A stretch of DNA of 64,000 nucleotides. Source: Progne subis subis. Its lineage: Eukaryota; Chordata; Aves; Passeriformes; Hirundinidae. Below the pieces are notes generated by a model. That model was not told where the DNA came from. It made no database searches and saw only the letters and a program-made list of their open reading frames with translations. The DNA lies in NCBI GenBank assembly GCA_022316685.1, contig JAKJHU010000030.1, positions 11,098,360 to 11,162,359 of the forward strand, given 5' to 3'. The position numbers were made by a program, and so were the translations under genes. Below are positions 59,303 to 64,000 of this stretch, one piece after another; position 1 is the first letter of the stretch; the number at the start of each line of letters is the position of its first letter.

Positions 59303-62300
59303 TTTTGTTCTTGTTATGGATTGTTGGGGAAAATGGAGAGAAATCACAACACTTTGGAAAATTACAGGCTTTTTGTAGTGGTGATAAGTCCTTTGGATGG
59401 TACTTTGCGTTTAGCTTTTGAAACCATAAGGAGTTTGAGGAAAAGTTGTAGACTCTGTGTTAGTAAGTGGTCCAAAACCAAATTCAAATTTAATCATCAC
59501 AGTAAGTAAAACACTGAGTACAGGGAAAAGAAGTTTTTGAGGCTAGTGATTTACAACCACGTAATTTTCCTGCATTGTGTATGTTGCCAGAAACACCAGG
59601 TCAGGAAAAATTTCCATAAACTTATTACACAAGTCTGCTCTCTCAGACTCACAGGTGAAAAGATCTAGCTGGCTCTTTCCTGATTGTGTAACACACGTCA
59701 GTGTATCTAATGATAACTATTGTAGTATTTGTAGGAAATACAAATGGAAAAAAAAAAAAAGTTAGTAAAATATCTTGCAAGATCTCATCACATTGTAAAT
59801 CTGAGGTTATTGCAGTGTATGTATTTGTCCACACTTCATATTTCCATATTCCTATAAATCTTTTGGTTTAGTATACCATGTATCAAGGAAAAAGTATCTC
59901 AAGAAACCACCTAAGAAATCTAAATAGAAAGCTGAAAAGGAGATGAAATCTGAGAGTTTTGTCTCAAAATGGTGTCTTTTATGGATTCTGATTCTTATTG
60001 AATTCTAAATAAAAGTTGGTTTTTTTTTTCTTTTCCTCCACACACAAATATTACAGCCAGAAGCTCTCTGCATCTCAATAGAGAAAAAAAGGACTGAAAA
60101 CCTACCACTGTTGCTGAAATCAAATAAAAGGCTCCTCTTTCTCCCAAGTACTTTGTTTATTATCTAGGTTTTCATATCTTTCTTCTAAATTACTGATCCT
60201 TGACTTCTCTTTATGCATAGTGGATGTCTCAGCAGATAAGCCTGCTTTCATCCTATGCACTCATTTCTTGAAAGATAAGCTAAGAACATTTTGTGTGGTG
60301 AGAAATGTGCACTTCGTTATCTTGAGATATAGAAAACTGAATTCTGGCAGAGTAAGAACTAAACATTGAATACAGATACAGATACAGATACAGTTTACTC
60401 CTTTAGCTGTATTTTAAAGGAATACAGAACTTTTAATTCTGCAAAGTTTGATAAGGTAGGTGTCCAAAATAAGTCAATGATTGTTTGCAGCCTGATATAG
60501 GTCATAAACTTGGAAGTGAGTTAGACATTTTAAATTTCCTCTTCAAATATGGCAATTTTATCTTTGCCAGTAGTCCTGCTGGCATTCTCTTTGCTCTTTT
60601 GCCACATTCACTTTTGGCTCCTGTCACGATTTTCCTGCCCAGTTTGTTTAACAGAAATGGGGATTGCCTGGATTACAGCACGCAGCCCAGCATTGTGCCT
60701 GGAGCCAATCTCCAGGCAACCAGCTTAAGTTTTTTAGCTGGGTGTCACCTGCTCCCACTGTGAGCACTGTGCAGGTACAGAGTCCTTACAGCAGTGTGCT
60801 TTAAATACCGGTCATCATAATGATAATGGTGTATTCGGTACACTGTGAGGAAATACCATCAACCAGATTGTCCCTTTATGCTTGTCTAGTCAATACAATT
60901 TAAATAATATCTAATTCAAATACAATACTAGCCCATAAAAGTTATGGGTAGGAAATACATCCAATTCAAATTATCTCTCTGTTCTCTGGCAAAGAAATGT
61001 CTATAAATCTTAGGGCAAATCTGCATGTTACCCAGCACTTCTATGCCTTCTACTTTTGAGAAATATGAGGAAGTTCAACCTTACTTACAGGACAATCACA
61101 CTTAGAGATACTGAATAAAATCCCAGGTTTTTTACACTCACAGGCCTTAGGACCCTTGAGAGATTTCCTATTGCTCCTTGGAAGTTTAAAATCACTTTTT
61201 AAATGCACCATTGGCCCCCAGATAAAAGTGTCAGCATGTAATAAATATGACTACAGTGTTTACATTTTACCAGGTATTTTTCCTTTATTGTCTATAAATA
61301 TTGGTACACTTCTTCCAGACTTCTGAATTATTATGTCCCAATAAGGTTCTTTGCCTGTAAAAGCGAAAAAATAAAAGCAATATTTACACAAATTATGTGC
61401 AAATATTATGCATAACATGCAATTGCATGATGGAGTATTGAAGGATACTTTCACAAATATTCCTCATTAAATGTTAATCTTGTTGATTTTAAAATACAAA
61501 TAAATTTGAATGCCCTCACAACATCAAAGCTTTCAGAGACAGACCATAATAACCATATGGATACAAAACAAAGACTGGAATTTTGAAAACAGATTATTGC
61601 TTGGGAGTCCAGTCAAACTGCAAGGCAGCTACATCATATCTGCCTTATGCTGTATATACCAGCATTTCACTAATCCTGACTATGTTGCTGTAGCATTGTT
61701 TTCTGCTTTGAAGTCTAGATTTGCTTTCCAATGGAGTTTCTTTGAGTTATATTGATCACTGAAAGTCATTCTAAAACTAAGCATAAGAGAATCACATCAG
61801 TGATCAATGATGTTGATTTACACTGTTCATCATTATAAAATAAAATAATATATTGTGCTAGGAAGATTTCTTATGTATATATAATGTATAAATATTTACT
61901 GTAGGAGACTGTCTAGAAACCAGAATTTCAGTCTTCTGCACATAATAGAAGGTGTCCCAAAGATCTTGAATTAAAAAAAAAAAAAGAAAAAAAAAAAAAA
62001 AAAAAGAAGAAGAGTGAAGCGGAAAAAAAAATTAGTAAGGCGAAAAATGTCCAATGGATAAATGATTGAGCTACTGTGTAGACACTCAGGCAGTGTAATA
62101 GATCCATTGTCATTTTCTGGCCATATGGAAACACAACCATGTTAGTGAAAAAGAATTTCCAGCAAATTCTTTGTTTGTGCACTTTCCCAAGTACATTCCT
62201 TCACATATTTGTAGTGTCGCCTTGACACCTGATGCAAAGTCACAGTTAATCAGTAACATTGTCAGAGAAGGGCAGTTCTTTCTGATGCATAATTTACAAC

Positions 62301-63049
62301 ATTGTTGATGTATCTTTTTTCATTCCTCTATCCTGGAATGAAAAATCATTTCATGCAACCTAATCCTGGAATATCCAGGCAAGATCTCGTATCTTGAACT
62401 ACATTGCCATGATAGCTTTCTTTTTTTTATTGTTTTTTTTCTTCCTTTCTTTTTAATTAATACACTATTCAGAGATCTTTTAAACTTATTCAGAACTCAG
62501 CTATACTTTAAATATTATGAACTATTCTTGCTGAATTAAAGCCATCTAGCCTATTTGATTTAATCAATTAAGATTTTTAAGCACATCATAACTCTATGCA
62601 CAAAGAGACAGCACTCATAAATCAGTAGAGTATAAATTAATTGCTACAGGTAGCAGCCTGCCAATAGCACATATAATTAACTTTCTATTGTACAGAGTGG
62701 AAGATCAGAAAGTTGCTGCTAGCATTAATGAGAGAAAGAAAAATGAGTATATATGATAAAATGATTAGAATGCTTGCAAATGTTCCAAAGCTGCATTCCA
62801 CACGTGAATTACACTTTCAGGAGCCTTCAGATTCTGTAAATCCTTCACATTAAGCATGCCTGTTCTACTTCAGATTGACTTGTCAATTCAATACTGATGC
62901 CTTGAGTTTTAGCTTTCATATTTTCAGATTCTGTGCTGCCTAGGGATGTAGCTCTGAGCCTCATATTTAATGCCAGTAAGCTCTCTTCACAGAGCAGGTA
63001 GACAAAACAAATCCTTTTCCACCTGGAGACCAAGGACAACTTTCAGGCC
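59303..63049. other. Unique AT-rich DNA
   Basis: No gene or named repeat. There is a short TACAGA microsatellite (60371-60393) and a run of A with one G interruption followed by gaagaagag (61973-62013). The segment 62490-62710 is complex, AT-rich and rich in TAAT/ATTA words. It could be a conserved non-coding element, which needs alignment to test. Frames up to 92 codons show no domain. Confidence 0.5.
60371..60393 (+). repeat. (TACAGA)n microsatellite, nearly four units
   Basis: A short perfect array of the six-base unit tacaga. Confidence 0.95.
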
Positions 63050-63322
63050 AAAAAGCACAAACTGAAGGGAGAAGGAACAAAAGGATGAGACCTCACAACC
63101 TGAAGCCGTAACTGGACAATTAAACCCCAATATGCAAATTGTATATGTAAAAATGTAACATCTTGTGACCCTGATGCCATCTTTCTTTTATGACCACCCT
63201 GGGTGCAGCCTTGGTCAGGCTCCTGTCTCGCCCAAGGTGGATCCTGGAGGCCTTTCAATAATTTTTTTTTTTTAATAGCTCTGTCCAGTCTCTGCTTCAG
63301 GTCAGCCTTCCTAAGGCATCAA
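63050..63322 (+). mobile_element. Short ERV solo LTR, rightward (probable)
   Basis: The stretch containing taaaccccaatatgcaaatt, accttggtcaggctcctgtc-type sequence and ctgtccagtctctgcttcag, ending cttcctaaggca, has the pattern of a short avian retroviral LTR. Near 63256 the polyadenylation signal seems to have been altered by a T expansion (aataatttttttt). The left boundary near 63050 is approximate and no target-site duplication was found. A 71-codon minus-strand frame in it is LTR sequence. Confidence 0.5.
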
Positions 63323-64000
63323 TACCAATGAAGCAATGTCTTCGGAACCACTGACTGCAAAGGACGATATTAGACAAAACCAGAACTACATGTCACTAAA
63401 TGTACCAGGAACAAAAAAGGATTTCTTTAGTCTTCCAGATAGCAGCAGGTAGAAGAAGAGAAGCTGGAAAACAAATAAAACAGTTAAAATGAAAATTTCT
63501 AATTCAAGAAGATCAGATTTATGGGGAGATGAAATAAACTGTATTCTTTGTCCCTCATTTTCAAGTGTCAACTAGAGTAATACACAGAGGTATGACATGG
63601 ATCATGTCTGTGCAGCCTTTCTATCCAAAGTAAGATTCTATCCTGCCTTCTTTGCTTAACTGGAATACTTCTGAAATAATATTAGTTTCTATAAACTTCA
63701 TTTGAATGGTCACATGGAATTTTGACTCATGAGAAATGAGAGAGGGATGTCCAAACCACAAATCAGAGAAGGGGTAACTTAGACATTAAATCAAAATATA
63801 TCCATAGGTGGAGGTTCCCCAATCTTATTAACTTTTTTTAATTTAAACTGGAATTTTAAACATTTTTAAAAATGTTTGAAAGTTGCAAAAATTTTAACTA
63901 AATTCAAAATTAAGAGAAATCTGAGTCAGGAAAGAAATCACATCCTTGCTGGCAGTTCTGTTTCTCAGTCTTATTCAACCTTACATATATATGTATAGTA
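63323..64000. other. Unique AT-rich DNA to the window end
   Basis: No gene or repeat was recognised. The window is cut here arbitrarily. Confidence 0.6.

Noticed and set aside
1..64000. CRISPR array, operon, phage or other prokaryotic system
   Set aside because: No regularly spaced direct repeats, no dense coding and no ribosome-binding sites; vertebrate retroelements occur throughout.

Overview
This looks like gene-poor, AT-rich intergenic (or deep intronic) DNA from a bird, most likely a songbird. Three kinds of evidence point there: CR1 LINE fragments with the characteristic avian 3' end, a tRNA-derived SINE that matches the passerine TguSINE1 pattern (about 4605-4740), and many avian-type endogenous retrovirus (ERV) LTRs. 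No protein-coding exon, rRNA, functional tRNA, CRISPR array or bacterial-type operon could be supported. Open reading frames are short, are usually explained by transposable elements, or show no recognisable domain. All family assignments come from pattern memory and internal comparison, not from a database search.

Layout. 1-1320: unique DNA followed by a degenerate ERVL-like LTR carrying a 56-bp poly(A) run. 1320-12867: unique AT-rich DNA with one SINE. 12868-13926: two LTRs of different families, both reading leftward. 17210-17870: a leftward LTR. 21036-23635: a rightward LTR followed by a 1645-bp leftward LTR with 5-bp target-site duplications (TSDs). 28558-29582: two leftward LTRs. 30331-34140: a decayed ERVL-type provirus (5' LTR, reverse transcriptase and integrase remnants) interrupted by a later 389-bp solo LTR with a perfect 6-bp TSD. 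38791-39580: a leftward CR1 fragment. 41111-41889: an LTR nested inside another LTR. 44400-45890: a CR1 fragment split by a full ERVL LTR with a perfect 5-bp TSD. 51979-52683: a CpG-rich LTR. 55348-56029: an LTR with a perfect 6-bp TSD. 59083-59302: a CR1 3' tip. 63050-63322: a short solo LTR. The rest is unique sequence with homopolymer and G/T-rich tracts.

ERV-derived sequence adds up to roughly 12 kb, close to a fifth of the window. That is high for a typical songbird autosome and suggests a low-recombination or gene-poor location, possibly sex-linked, but the sequence alone cannot show this. The useful content is a layered record of retroelement insertions: three nested insertions give relative ages and five elements have readable target-site duplications. 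I found no convincing previously undescribed biological system.
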